Below, piece by piece: positions 27,237-36,547 of a DNA stretch of 64,000 nt. Each line of letters starts with the position of its first letter. Within the stretch, counting starts at the first letter, position 1. Under the pieces are notes generated by a model that made no database searches, was not told the origin of the DNA, and worked only from the letters and a program-made list of their open reading frames with translations. The position numbers were made by a program, and so were the translations under genes. Source of the stretch: Pseudomonas sp. Au-Pse12 (GTDB lineage Bacteria > Pseudomonadota > Gammaproteobacteria > Pseudomonadales > Pseudomonadaceae); NCBI RefSeq assembly GCF_021341665.1, contig NZ_JAJTTH010000002.1, positions 496,001-560,000 of the forward strand, read 5' to 3'.

Positions 27237-28049
27237 ATGCTCCCCTTGTCACCCAGTTTGCTACCCACCCTCGCCGCCGCCGTCCTTTATGCCGCTGCGA
27301 CCTTCTATCAGGGCTCCCGCCTGGCCACAGGCGCCAAGGCGAACAAGCGCCTGCTGGTTACGCTGGGCATCTTTGCCTTGCTGGCGCATACCGCGAGCCT
27401 GCTGACCCACCTGCTGACCCCGGTCGGCCTGGGCCTGGACTTCTTCAGTGCCGCGAGCCTGATCGCCGCCGCCGTCATTGCCCTGACGCTGCTGGCCTGC
27501 TCGCGCATCCCCGTGGAAAACCTACTGGTGCTGCTGTTCCCGCTTGGCGCCCTGACTGCGCTGCTGGCGCAGTTCGTGCCAACCGGCACAGTGCCGGTGA
27601 TCGACGAGGAGCCCGGAATTCTCGCCCACATCCTGCTGTCGATCCTGGCCTACGGCATGTTCACCATTGCCGTGTTCCAGGCCCTGCTCCTGCTGGTGCA
27701 GGATCATCAGTTGAAGAACAAGCACCCGTCCGGGCTGATCAGGAACTTCCCGCCACTGCAAACCATGGAAAGCCTGCTGTTCGGTTTTCTCTGGGCCGGC
27801 TGGACCCTGCTGTCGCTGTCGCTGATCTCCGGCTGGCTGTTCGTCGAGAACCTGTTCGCCCAGCACCTGGTGCACAAAACCCTGCTGGCCTGTCTGGCCT
27901 GGGTGGTGTTCAGCGTGCTGCTGTGGGGCCGCAACCGCCTGGGCTGGCGCGGGCACAAGGCGATTCGCTGGACCCTGGCAGGCTTCTGCCTGCTGATGCT
28001 GGCCTACTTCGGCAGCAAGCTGGTTCGCGAATACATCCTGCATATCTGA
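27237..28049 (+). CDS. CcsA/YpjD-type inner-membrane protein (cytochrome c assembly family)
   Basis: A 270-residue integral membrane protein with about eight helices. It matches the CcsA/CcmC-type cytochrome assembly family (the FLWAGWTLLSLSLISGWLF segment, with conserved HLVHKT near the end); E. coli YpjD sits in the same place next to ffh. Whether it handles heme is not known. The ATG at 27237 has an AGGA site; upstream in-frame starts would add a non-membrane tail. The CorC-like gene follows nine bases later, so both are probably cotranscribed. Confidence 0.87.
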   Translation: MLPLSPSLLPTLAAAVLYAAATFYQGSRLATGAKANKRLLVTLGIFALLAHTASLLTHLLTPVGLGLDFFSAASLIAAAVIALTLLACSRIPVENLLVLLFPLGALTALLAQFVPTGTVPVIDEEPGILAHILLSILAYGMFTIAVFQALLLLVQDHQLKNKHPSGLIRNFPPLQTMESLLFGFLWAGWTLLSLSLISGWLFVENLFAQHLVHKTLLACLAWVVFSVLLWGRNRLGWRGHKAIRWTLAGFCLLMLAYFGSKLVREYILHI

Positions 28050-28058
28050 CGACCGGCC

Positions 28059-29288
<1,230 letters not shown>

Positions 29289-29376
29289 CCCGCTGCGGCC
29301 GCTGCCAACATCTCGCCCCTGCAGCCAAATGGAACCCAGCCGCCCTTCTCCCCACCCCGCCAGCGGCCAAGGCCCC

Positions 29377-29406
29377 TTGTTGAATCGTTAGCCGCCTTTC
29401 TATAAT
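29377..29406 (+). promoter_or_regulatory. Predicted sigma-70 promoter of the MFS transporter gene
   Basis: TTGTTG (29377-29382), 18-base spacer, perfect TATAAT (29401-29406). The predicted start leaves a 5' leader of roughly 180 bases before the ATG at 29592. The leader holds a small perfect hairpin GCTCC-ACA-GGAGC (about 29559-29571) close to the ribosome site, but no recognised riboswitch. Confidence 0.6.
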
Positions 29407-29591
29407 CGAGCCGCTTACCCAAGCCCCCGCAGCCCCGCGTGCTACCCGCACTCCGCGAGTTCCTGCCGATCACCAGCCCATCTGTTCGACGCCACTCCCA
29501 TCCCGAGTGACGACCGCGCCAAACCCACATCCCTGGGTGCTCGACCCTAATAATTCGCTCCACAGGAGCACAGACTGTCAGGGATACCCGC

Positions 29592-30908
29592 ATGACGACC
29601 AGCACCACCTACAGCGCCTCCGCGCCTGCCCAACCGAGCAATTCCGCCTCTCGGGTGGCCACCGCCAGTTTTATCGGCACCGCCATCGAGTTCTACGATT
29701 TCTACGTTTACGCCACCGCCGCCGCCCTGGTGATCGGACCGGTGTTCTTCCCCCAGACCTCCGGCACCGCCCAGATGCTCTCGGCGTTCCTGACCTTCGG
29801 CATCGCCTTCCTCGCCCGCCCTCTGGGCTCGGCGCTGTTCGGCCATTTCGGCGACCGGATCGGGCGCAAATCGACCCTGGTCGCTTCGCTGCTGCTGATG
29901 GGGGTCTGCACCACCCTGATCGGCGTGCTGCCGGGCTACGCCAGCATCGGCGCCTGGGCACCGATCCTGCTCTGCGTGCTGCGCTTCGGCCAGGGCCTGG
30001 GGCTAGGGGGCGAATGGGGCGGAGCCGCTCTGCTGGCCACGGAAAACGCCCCGGCAGGCAAGCGCGCCTGGTTCGGCATGTTCCCGCAATTGGGCCCTTC
30101 CATCGGCTTTCTCGCCGCCAACGGCCTGTTCCTGGCCCTGGCCATGGGCCTGGATGACGAACAGTTCCGCTCCTGGGGCTGGCGCATTCCCTTCCTGCTC
30201 AGTGCCGCGCTGGTGATGGTGGGCCTGTATGTGCGCCTGAAACTGCACGAAACCCCGGTTTTCGCCAACGCCGTGGCACGCCAGGAACGGGTGAAGCTGC
30301 CGCTGGTGGAGCTCTTCAGCCAATACTGGATGCCGGTATTGCTGGGCGCCGCCTCGATGGTGGTGTGCTACGCCCTGTTCTACATCTCCACGGTGTTTTC
30401 CCTGAGCTACGGCGTCGCCACCCTGGGCTACAGCCGCGAGACCTTCCTTGGCCTGCTGTGCTTCGCGGTGCTGTTCATGGCCGCGGCCACGCCACTGTCG
30501 GCCTGGGCCAGCGACCGTTTCGGGCGCAAGCCGGTGCTGATCGTCGGGGGCGTACTGGCGATTCTGTCCGGCTTCAGCATGGAACCGCTGCTGACCCAGG
30601 GCTCCACCGCCGGTGTGGCGCTGTTCCTGTGCATCGAGCTGTTCCTGATGGGGGTGACCTTCGCCCCGATGGGCGCGCTGCTGCCGGAACTGTTTCCGAC
30701 CCACGTGCGTTATACCGGGGCGTCGGCGGCCTATAACCTGGGGGGAATTGTCGGTGCTTCGGCGGCGCCCTTCTTTGCCCAGAAGCTGGTGGCGATGGGC
30801 GGGTTGAGCTGGGTTGGGGGCTATGTTTCAGGGGCGGCGATCTTGAGCCTGATCGCGGTGCTGTGCCTGAAGGAAACGCGAAACAACGATCTGAATCGGG
30901 TCGCTTGA
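29592..30908 (+). CDS. MFS transporter, metabolite:H+ symporter (MHS) subfamily
   Basis: A 438-residue inner-membrane transporter with about 12 helices. The MHS hallmark is present: an N-terminal ASFIGTAIEFYDFYVYATAA, the loop HFGDRIGRKST, the RFGQGLGLGGEWGGAALLA segment and a second GRKPVLI loop (SDRFGRKPVL). Relatives carry shikimate, alpha-ketoglutarate, citrate or proline/betaine; the substrate cannot be fixed. It stands alone with its own promoter and long leader, and a REP palindrome follows the stop. Confidence 0.9.
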   Translation: MTTSTTYSASAPAQPSNSASRVATASFIGTAIEFYDFYVYATAAALVIGPVFFPQTSGTAQMLSAFLTFGIAFLARPLGSALFGHFGDRIGRKSTLVASLLLMGVCTTLIGVLPGYASIGAWAPILLCVLRFGQGLGLGGEWGGAALLATENAPAGKRAWFGMFPQLGPSIGFLAANGLFLALAMGLDDEQFRSWGWRIPFLLSAALVMVGLYVRLKLHETPVFANAVARQERVKLPLVELFSQYWMPVLLGAASMVVCYALFYISTVFSLSYGVATLGYSRETFLGLLCFAVLFMAAATPLSAWASDRFGRKPVLIVGGVLAILSGFSMEPLLTQGSTAGVALFLCIELFLMGVTFAPMGALLPELFPTHVRYTGASAAYNLGGIVGASAAPFFAQKLVAMGGLSWVGGYVSGAAILSLIAVLCLKETRNNDLNRVA

Positions 30909-30918
30909 GCGACCGCTT

Positions 30919-30978
30919 CGCGGGCAAGCTCGCTCCTACAGGTTCAATCCGGACCTTGTAGGAGCGAGCTTGCCCGCG
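30919..30978. repeat. REP palindrome, 22-bp perfect arms
   Basis: Arms 30919-30940 and 30957-30978 are perfect inverted copies with a 16-base loop and carry the GCAAGCTCGCTCCTACA core of P. fluorescens-group REPs. It lies between two converging genes (MFS and purT) and could act as a joint 3' end. Confidence 0.9.
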
Positions 30979-30985
30979 ATGCTTC

Positions 30986-32167
30986 TCAGAGTTCGACGAC
31001 GACCGCTTGCGCGGCACGGGTCGCCTTGGCCCGGGCAGCCTCGATCGACTCATCACGTGCCAGGGCCACGCCCATGCGCCGCTGGCCGTTGACTTCCGGT
31101 TTGCCAAACAGACGCAGCGCGGTGTCCGGCTCGCTCAGGGCGGCGCCGAGGTTGGCGAAGGCGGTCTGGGTGGACGTGCCTTCCACCAGGATCACCGCCG
31201 AGGCCGAAGGCCCGAACTGGCGGATCAGCGGAATCGGCAGGCCGAGAATCGCTCGCGCATGCAGGGCAAACTGCGACAAGTCCTGGGAAATCAGGGTCAC
31301 CAGGCCGGTGTCATGGGGGCGCGGCGACACTTCGCTGAACCACACCTGATCGCCCTTGATGAACAGTTCCACGCCGAACAGGCCGCGGCCGCCCAGGGCT
31401 TCGGTCACGGCCTTGGCCACGCGCTCGGATTCGGCCAGGGCTTTCGGGCTCATGGCCTGCGGCTGCCAGGATTCCTGGTAGTCGCCCTTTTCCTGACGAT
31501 GGCCAACCGGCGCGCAGAAGGTGGTGCCGCCCACGTGACGCACGGTCAACAGGGTGATCTCGTAGTCGAAGTCGATAAAGCCCTCGATGATCACCCGGCC
31601 CTTGCCGGCACGCCCTCCTTCCTGGGCGTAATCCCAGGCTTTCTGCACGTCGTCGACGCTGCGCAGCAGGCTCTGGCCCTTGCCCGAGGAGCTCATCACC
31701 GGCTTGACCACGCAAGGGAAGCCCAGGTCCTGCACGGCCTTGGAATAGTCTTCGAAGGTGTCGGCAAAATGGTACGGCGAGGTCGGCAGGTCCAGCTCTT
31801 CGGCGGCCAGGCGCCGGATGCCTTCGCGGTTCATGGTCAGCGAAGTGGCGCGGGCAGTCGGGATCACGGTGAAGCCTTCGGCTTCCAGTTCCACCAGGGT
31901 CGCGGTGGCGATGGCTTCGATTTCCGGAACGATGAAGTGCGGTTTCTCGGCTTCGATCACTGCGCGCAGGGCCGCGCCGTCGAGCATGTTGATCACATGG
32001 CTGCGATGGGCCACCTGCATCGCCGGCGCATTGGCGTAGCGGTCCACGGCAATCACCTCGACACCCAGGCGTTGCAGCTCGATCACCACTTCCTTGCCCA
32101 ACTCACCACAGCCACAAAGCAAGACGCGGGTCGCGGTTGGCGACAATGGAGTTCCGATACGAGTCAT
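30986..32167 (-). CDS. purT: Formate-dependent phosphoribosylglycinamide formyltransferase (GAR transformylase 2)
   Basis: A 393-residue ATP-grasp enzyme that makes formyl-GAR from GAR, formate and ATP in purine synthesis. N-terminal PreATP-grasp domain ([20 protein letters not shown]), ATP-grasp core ([39 protein letters not shown], metal-binding [17 protein letters not shown]). The ATG at 32167 has GAGGA upstream and gives the exact family length; the frame is open further upstream. No other purine genes are adjacent. Confidence 0.98.
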   Translation of the reverse strand: MTRIGTPLSPTATRVLLCGCGELGKEVVIELQRLGVEVIAVDRYANAPAMQVAHRSHVINMLDGAALRAVIEAEKPHFIVPEIEAIATATLVELEAEGFTVIPTARATSLTMNREGIRRLAAEELDLPTSPYHFADTFEDYSKAVQDLGFPCVVKPVMSSSGKGQSLLRSVDDVQKAWDYAQEGGRAGKGRVIIEGFIDFDYEITLLTVRHVGGTTFCAPVGHRQEKGDYQESWQPQAMSPKALAESERVAKAVTEALGGRGLFGVELFIKGDQVWFSEVSPRPHDTGLVTLISQDLSQFALHARAILGLPIPLIRQFGPSASAVILVEGTSTQTAFANLGAALSEPDTALRLFGKPEVNGQRRMGVALARDESIEAARAKATRAAQAVVVEL

Positions 32168-32267
32168 CTGAAGGTCCTCAAAGGAGCGGATCATCGAGGG
32201 CCGAGCGCCAGGCGGGCGACCCATGGGGGAGAAAGCGCGGCATTTTACATGAAGCGCAGGGTTTGGC

Positions 32268-32735
32268 TCAGCCGGCGCATGCCGCTTTGCGCAAACGCCA
32301 GGCCATGGCCAGCCAGACCACGGTGACTCCGGCAAACTTCGAACCCAGCGCCGTGAGCACCACGCCGGGGGTCAGCGCATCGATCATGCCGTAGAAGATG
32401 AAGGTATCCAGGGGAATGCTCAGCGCCGAGCTGATCCACAGGCGATCGTGCAACGGCCGCTTGGTGATGCTGAACACCAGCCAGTCGATGCATTCCGAGA
32501 CCGCGAACGCCGTGGCACTGGCCAGGGCAATGGTCGGATCGGAGGTCACATAGGACAACACCAGGGCCGCCAGCATGGCGACAATCGCGCCGTGGCCGAA
32601 ACGGGTCTGCACCATGTCCCGCAGGACGAAAACCAGCCCGCCCCAGGCCGACCAGACAATATCCAGGTGCGGAGCGACAGAAAAGGCGTAGTTGATCAGC
32701 ACGACACTGCTGATATAGGCAATCAGGAAAGGCAT
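32268..32735 (-). CDS. VUT family transporter (YhhQ-like, queuosine precursor type)
   Basis: A 155-residue membrane protein with about five or six helices, matching the vitamin/queuosine precursor uptake (Vut_1) family: [34 protein letters not shown] and [16 protein letters not shown]. coli YhhQ imports preQ0/preQ1; the substrate here is inferred. The ATG at 32735 is used, although a GTG at 32750 is in frame and neither has an ideal ribosome site. A REP palindrome separates it from the DUF1289 gene upstream. Confidence 0.82.
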   Translation of the reverse strand: MPFLIAYISSVVLINYAFSVAPHLDIVWSAWGGLVFVLRDMVQTRFGHGAIVAMLAALVLSYVTSDPTIALASATAFAVSECIDWLVFSITKRPLHDRLWISSALSIPLDTFIFYGMIDALTPGVVLTALGSKFAGVTVVWLAMAWRLRKAACAG

Positions 32736-32804
32736 GGGGGTGAAGGGCACCTGTCAGGAAGGAGCACAGGTTACTGCAGGCCGGGGATTGGGCCAAGAAA
32801 GCCT

Positions 32805-32858
32805 TTCGCCGGCAAGCGGCCCCGACACATCGCCTGCGGGAGCTGGCTTGCCGGCGAA
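32805..32858. repeat. REP-type inverted repeat, 13-bp perfect outer arms
   Basis: Outer arms TTCGCCGGCAAGC (32805-32817) and the complement (32846-32858) with a less regular centre. Lies between the DUF1289 stop (32867) and the VUT gene start. Confidence 0.85.
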
Positions 32859-32866
32859 TGGCCGGA

Positions 32867-33082
32867 TCAGCTCGCCGAGCTGGAACCGATCATCCACAGC
32901 AAGCCACTGGACTTGGCCCGCTCATGGCACAGAGCCAGAACCGCACGCCGCTCACTATTGTCCATGCGGCTCCAGCGGGTGATTTCATCCACCGTACGCT
33001 GACAACCGGTGCAGATGTCCTGCTCATCCAGAGCACAGATGCTCACGCAGGGCGAGGCGACGGGTCTTTCAGGGGCTGTCAT
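32867..33082 (-). CDS. DUF1289 family cysteine-rich small protein
   Basis: 71 residues. The DUF1289 signature is clear: [20 protein letters not shown], with four conserved cysteines that look like a metal or Fe-S site, then [11 protein letters not shown]. Function is unknown; the family is common in proteobacteria. Its ATG overlaps the stop of the gamma-carbonic anhydrase gene by four bases (33079-33082), so the two are translationally coupled. Confidence 0.92.
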   Translation of the reverse strand: MTAPERPVASPCVSICALDEQDICTGCQRTVDEITRWSRMDNSERRAVLALCHERAKSSGLLWMIGSSSAS

Positions 33083-33603
33083 TGTTCTTGCTCAACCAGG
33101 TCTCGGGCATAACGCTGGGCATTATGAACGTAGTGCGCGGCGCTGGCTTCGAGCATTTTCTTCTGTGGCTCGGTGAGTTCACGCACCACCTTGCCCGGCG
33201 AGCCCATGACCAGCGAGCCATCGGGGATCTCCTTGCCCTCACCGATCAGCGAGTTGGCGCCGATGATGCAGTTCTTGCCGATCTTGGCGCCGTTGAGGAT
33301 CACCGCGTTGATGCCGATCAGGCTGTAGTCGCCCACGCTGCAGCCATGCAGCATGGCGTTGTGGCCGATGGTCACGCCGGTCCCGATGGTCAGCGGATAG
33401 CCCATGTCGGTGTGCATCACCGTGCCATCCTGGACGTTGCTGTGCTTGCCAATCAGGATCAGTTCGTTGTCGCCGCGCAGCACCGCGTTGAACCACACGC
33501 TGGCCCCCTCTTCCAGCTTGACCTTGCCCACCAGCGTGGCATTCGGGGCAACCCAGCTCTGTGGATGGGTCTCGACTCGGGCGTCGCCCAGGCGGTATTT
33601 CAT
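33079..33603 (-). CDS. Gamma-carbonic anhydrase-like hexapeptide-repeat protein (YrdA/PaaY type)
   Basis: A 174-residue left-handed beta-helix protein made of hexapeptide repeats (residues 20-130: [40 protein letters not shown]). The three zinc-ligand histidines of gamma-carbonic anhydrases are present (H65 in VMHTD, H82 and H87 in [10 protein letters not shown]). E. coli YrdA and PaaY belong here; carbonic anhydrase activity is variable in the family and unproven here. It is followed by and coupled to the DUF1289 gene. Confidence 0.92.
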   Translation of the reverse strand: MKYRLGDARVETHPQSWVAPNATLVGKVKLEEGASVWFNAVLRGDNELILIGKHSNVQDGTVMHTDMGYPLTIGTGVTIGHNAMLHGCSVGDYSLIGINAVILNGAKIGKNCIIGANSLIGEGKEIPDGSLVMGSPGKVVRELTEPQKKMLEASAAHYVHNAQRYARDLVEQEQ

Positions 33604-33659
33604 CTTATTGTCCTCATGGCTCAGGCAGCCGCGGGTTTATGCCATGCGAATTGATGGCT

Positions 33660-34259
33660 TCAGGTATCGATATAGTTTGTCGGCGGGCGATGCAGGCTGA
33701 TGTCGGCGTCGTACAGCAGGTTGACCAATTCGACGATCATGATCGCGGTCAGCCCCCAAATCTTGTACTCGCCAAAACGGTAGCTGGGGACGTACCAGCT
33801 GCGGCCCTGGTAGTCGATGCGGTGGGTATGTTCACGGGGGTCCTGGCGGAAGAACTCCAGGGGCACGTTGAAAACAGCGGCGATCTCGGCGTCATTGGCC
33901 TGGTATTCGACATAGTCGGGAATCACCCCGACATAAGGCGTGACCTTGATCCCGTGCAGGGAAATCAGTGGGCTCAGGGGGCCGATGACTTCCACCAGCC
34001 CTGGCGGCAGGCCGATTTCCTCTTCGGCCTCGCGCAGCGCGGTGAAGACCAGGTCCGGGTCCTCCGGGTCGCGCCGACCTCCAGGAAAAGCCACTTCACC
34101 ACCATGGGTCGACAGCCCGCTGGCGCGCAAGGTCAACACCAGTTCCGGTTCATCGCTGCGGGTGATGGGCACCAGCACTGCAGCTTCGGGAAAACGTCGG
34201 TCGGTCTCCAGCGTACGCGGCGTGTAATGGCTTACCCGGTGAAGTAGCTCGTCCAGCAT
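33660..34259 (-). CDS. Nudix hydrolase, CoA pyrophosphatase type (NudL/YeaB-like)
   Basis: 199 residues. The CoA-type Nudix region is LSTHGGEVAFPGGRRDPED (with the characteristic upstream SxHxGEVAFPGG) followed by TALREAEEEIGL, the catalytic REx2EExGL part of the Nudix box. These enzymes split CoA into 3',5'-ADP and phosphopantetheine and recycle damaged CoA; substrate by family only. It is divergent from the second Nudix gene (34407). Confidence 0.9.
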   Translation of the reverse strand: MLDELLHRVSHYTPRTLETDRRFPEAAVLVPITRSDEPELVLTLRASGLSTHGGEVAFPGGRRDPEDPDLVFTALREAEEEIGLPPGLVEVIGPLSPLISLHGIKVTPYVGVIPDYVEYQANDAEIAAVFNVPLEFFRQDPREHTHRIDYQGRSWYVPSYRFGEYKIWGLTAIMIVELVNLLYDADISLHRPPTNYIDT

Positions 34260-34406
34260 GAGGCATCTCGATCTGTTGGCTACCGTGCATCATGCACCAA
34301 TCCAATCTTCGGCCCAAGCCCCGTTCCCGGGGATGTCGCTTAACGACAACTTGCCGACAACGGGGCTGGCGCGCCAAGATAGCCCCAGCCTTTTCGGATA
34401 CCCCCC

Positions 34407-34958
34407 ATGAAATTTTGCAGCCAGTGCGGCAACCCGGTGACCCAGCGCATTCCCGACGGCGATTCACGCCTGCGCTATGTCTGCGACCACTGCCAGACCA
34501 TCCACTACCAGAACCCCAATATCGTTGCCGGCTGCCTCGCCACCTGGGAAGGCAAGGTGCTGTTGTGCCGCCGCGCCATCGAACCGCGCCTGGGTTACTG
34601 GACCCTGCCGGCGGGCTTCATGGAGAACGGCGAGACCATCGAACAGGCGGCCATTCGCGAAACCTACGAGGAAGCCTGTGCCCGGGTACGCAACCTGAGC
34701 ATCTACACCCTGATCGACGTTCCGCACATCAGCCAGGTGCACGTGTTCTTTCGCGCCGAGCTGGCCGACCTGGACTTTGCCGCCGGCCCCGAGAGCCTGG
34801 AAGTTCAGTTGTTCGACGAGGCCGATATCCCTTGGTCCGAGCTGGCTTTCCGCACCGTCGGCCGTACCTTAGAATGCTTCTTCGCTGACCGGCGGGCACA
34901 GGCTTTTGCCGTTCGCTCCGAATCCATTCCGCCGCTCTCTCAGCCTGCCATCAGTTAA
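34407..34958 (+). CDS. Nudix hydrolase with N-terminal zinc ribbon
   Basis: 183 residues. An N-terminal zinc-ribbon with CxxC pairs (FCSQCGNPV and YVCDHCQTIHYQNP) precedes a Nudix domain with box GFMENGETIEQAAIRETYEE (residues 70-89), then AC. Resembles NADH pyrophosphatase NudC's zinc-ribbon plus Nudix arrangement but is shorter and lacks the C-terminal SQPWPFPxS motif, so the substrate is not assigned. It lies 49 bases before the L,D-transpeptidase gene on the same strand. Confidence 0.9.
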   Translation: MKFCSQCGNPVTQRIPDGDSRLRYVCDHCQTIHYQNPNIVAGCLATWEGKVLLCRRAIEPRLGYWTLPAGFMENGETIEQAAIRETYEEACARVRNLSIYTLIDVPHISQVHVFFRAELADLDFAAGPESLEVQLFDEADIPWSELAFRTVGRTLECFFADRRAQAFAVRSESIPPLSQPAIS

Positions 34959-35007
34959 ACAATAAAAACGTGCACGGGATCCGTGCGCGCCTGGGGATAT
35001 CGTGTCA

Positions 35008-35511
35008 ATGCGCTGGTTGCTTGCCCTGCTGTGCTGTTCCGTCGTCACTCTGTCTCAGGCCTCCACGGTGGAAACCCTCGACGGCAAGGTCATCGAAAAG
35101 GTCCTGGTACTCAAATCCGCCCATCAACTGCAGTTGATCAATGGCGGTAAAACGCTGAAGACCTACCGGATTTCCCTGGGCAAGAAACCCAAGGGCGCGA
35201 AACTCATGGAGGGGGATAAACGTACCCCCGAAGGCCTCTACTGGCTCGACTGGCGCAAGACCAGCGACCGCTACAACCTGGCCATGCACATCTCCTATCC
35301 GAATATCACCGACTCCGCGCGCTCACGTCGTGAAGGGGTCAATCCCGGCGGGATGATCATGATCCACGGCACCCCGGACACCGAAGAGTTTCCGGAACAG
35401 TACTTCCATACCCTGGACTGGACCGACGGCTGCATTGCCATGCGCAACGTCGACATGCGAGAGGTCTGGGGCCTGGTCAAGGACGGCACCATGATCGAGA
35501 TCCGCCCTTAA
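35008..35511 (+). CDS. L,D-transpeptidase family (YkuD domain) periplasmic protein
   Basis: About 167 residues with a signal peptide (MRWLLALLCCSVVTLSQA). The YkuD catalytic region is present: GMIMIHGTPDTEE (His) and DWTDGCIAMRNVDM (catalytic Cys in the xxSHGCI-like motif, here TDGCIAM). Such enzymes cross-link peptidoglycan or attach lipoproteins; YafK/ErfK-like size. A GTG at 35002 is an alternative start, closer to the GGGGA ribosome site; the ATG two codons on gives the cleaner leader. The nag operon control region follows. Confidence 0.88.
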   Translation: MRWLLALLCCSVVTLSQASTVETLDGKVIEKVLVLKSAHQLQLINGGKTLKTYRISLGKKPKGAKLMEGDKRTPEGLYWLDWRKTSDRYNLAMHISYPNITDSARSRREGVNPGGMIMIHGTPDTEEFPEQYFHTLDWTDGCIAMRNVDMREVWGLVKDGTMIEIRP

Positions 35512-35563
35512 TTCCCCTCCCGCAAAAAATATTTTTACCCCCTCCCGCTCCTCCTGAGCCCCC

Positions 35564-35574
35564 ATACCACTTGG
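35564..35574. promoter_or_regulatory. Candidate NagR operator half-site (distal)
   Basis: ATACCACTTGG, the exact inverted complement of CCAAGTGGTAT at 35718-35728. Contains the TGGTAT (ATACCA) core. 224 bases upstream of the nagR start. Confidence 0.5.
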
Positions 35575-35627
35575 CGACCCGCGACGGGTCGTCACCTGAG
35601 GTTATGGCGACCGCTGCCAGACCTGCC

Positions 35628-35638
35628 TAATACCACTT
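35628..35638. promoter_or_regulatory. Candidate NagR operator half-site (middle)
   Basis: TAATACCACTT, the exact inverted complement of AAGTGGTATTA at 35720-35730, carrying the AATACCA core that I recall from the NagQ box of Xanthomonas (TGGTATT...AATACCA). Confidence 0.5.
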
Positions 35639-35705
35639 CAATCCTTTATCCTCCTTGTCACCCCGAAAATGCTGGATTATCACCATCTGCAGCTGACCAG
35701 TGGCG

Positions 35706-35734
35706 TTGACATGGTATCCAAGTGGTATTAGTTT
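35706..35734 (+). promoter_or_regulatory. Predicted nag operon promoter with tandem TGGTAT operator sites
   Basis: Consensus TTGACA (35706-35711), 17-base spacer, TAGTTT (35729-35734). Two TGGTAT hexamers (35712-35717 and 35723-35728) lie in the spacer, 11 bases or one helical turn apart, so a repressor bound there would block RNA polymerase. Fits autoregulation by the GntR-family repressor encoded next. Confidence 0.65.
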
Positions 35735-35787
35735 TTTCGGCATTACCGGGCGACAACAACCTAATAACCGCATCGGAAAACCTACAG

Positions 35788-36519
35788 ATGAATCACCTCC
35801 TGACCCTGCGTCCCGACGACTCCCAGCCGACTCCGCTGTACCTGCAACTGGCCCGCAACCTGGAAGCGGCGATCCACGCCGGCCAGTGGAAAGCCGAGCA
35901 GGCGCTGCCCTCGGAACGCAACCTCAGCGAACTGCTGGGCATCTCCCGGGTCACCGCGCGCAAAGCCCTGGAAGTGCTCTTCGAGCAAGGCCTGATCCGC
36001 CGCAGCCAAGGCTCGGGCACCTTCATCACCCCGCGCCTGGAACAACCGCTGTCACGGCTCTCCGGGTTCAGCGAAATGCTCCGCCTGAAAGGTTTCGTCC
36101 CTGGCTCCCAGTGGCTGGAACGCACCATCACCCCGCCCACCCACGAAGAGTTGATCCGCCTCGGCCTGTCGCCCAACGACAAGGTGGCGCGGCTCAAGCG
36201 CCTGCGCAAAGCCGATGACACCGTAATGGCCATCGAAATGAGCACCCTGCCGGCCAGCATCATCGCCCGGCCAGAAGCGGTTGGCGATTCGCTCTACGAA
36301 TACCTCGACGGCATCGGCCGGCCCGTGGTGCGGGCGTTGCAACACATCCAGGCGATCAATGCCTCGGACGAATTCGCCGCTCTGGTGGGCATCGCCCCCG
36401 GCACCGCGATGCTGCTGATGACCCGGGTCGGCTACCTGGAAGACAACACGCCGATCGAAGTCACCGACACCTACTGCCGTAACGACTACTACGACTTCGT
36501 CGCTGAACTGCGACGCTGA
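35788..36519 (+). CDS. nagR: GntR-family repressor of N-acetylglucosamine genes
   Basis: A 243-residue regulator. Winged-helix GntR domain at the N-terminus (residues 15-78: PLYLQLARNLEAAIHAGQW, LPSERNLSELLGISRVTARK) and C-terminal UTRA ligand-binding domain of the HutC/YvoA type (about 95-240). Such proteins sense GlcNAc-6-phosphate or GlcN-6-phosphate and repress nag genes; the name NagQ is used in Xanthomonas. It is the first gene of the nag operon, 28 bases before nagA, with candidate operators upstream. The ATG at 35788 has a weak ribosome site. Confidence 0.92.
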   Translation: MNHLLTLRPDDSQPTPLYLQLARNLEAAIHAGQWKAEQALPSERNLSELLGISRVTARKALEVLFEQGLIRRSQGSGTFITPRLEQPLSRLSGFSEMLRLKGFVPGSQWLERTITPPTHEELIRLGLSPNDKVARLKRLRKADDTVMAIEMSTLPASIIARPEAVGDSLYEYLDGIGRPVVRALQHIQAINASDEFAALVGIAPGTAMLLMTRVGYLEDNTPIEVTDTYCRNDYYDFVAELRR

Positions 36520-36547
36520 ACCCGCCTCCGGAACCCGAGAACCGTCC

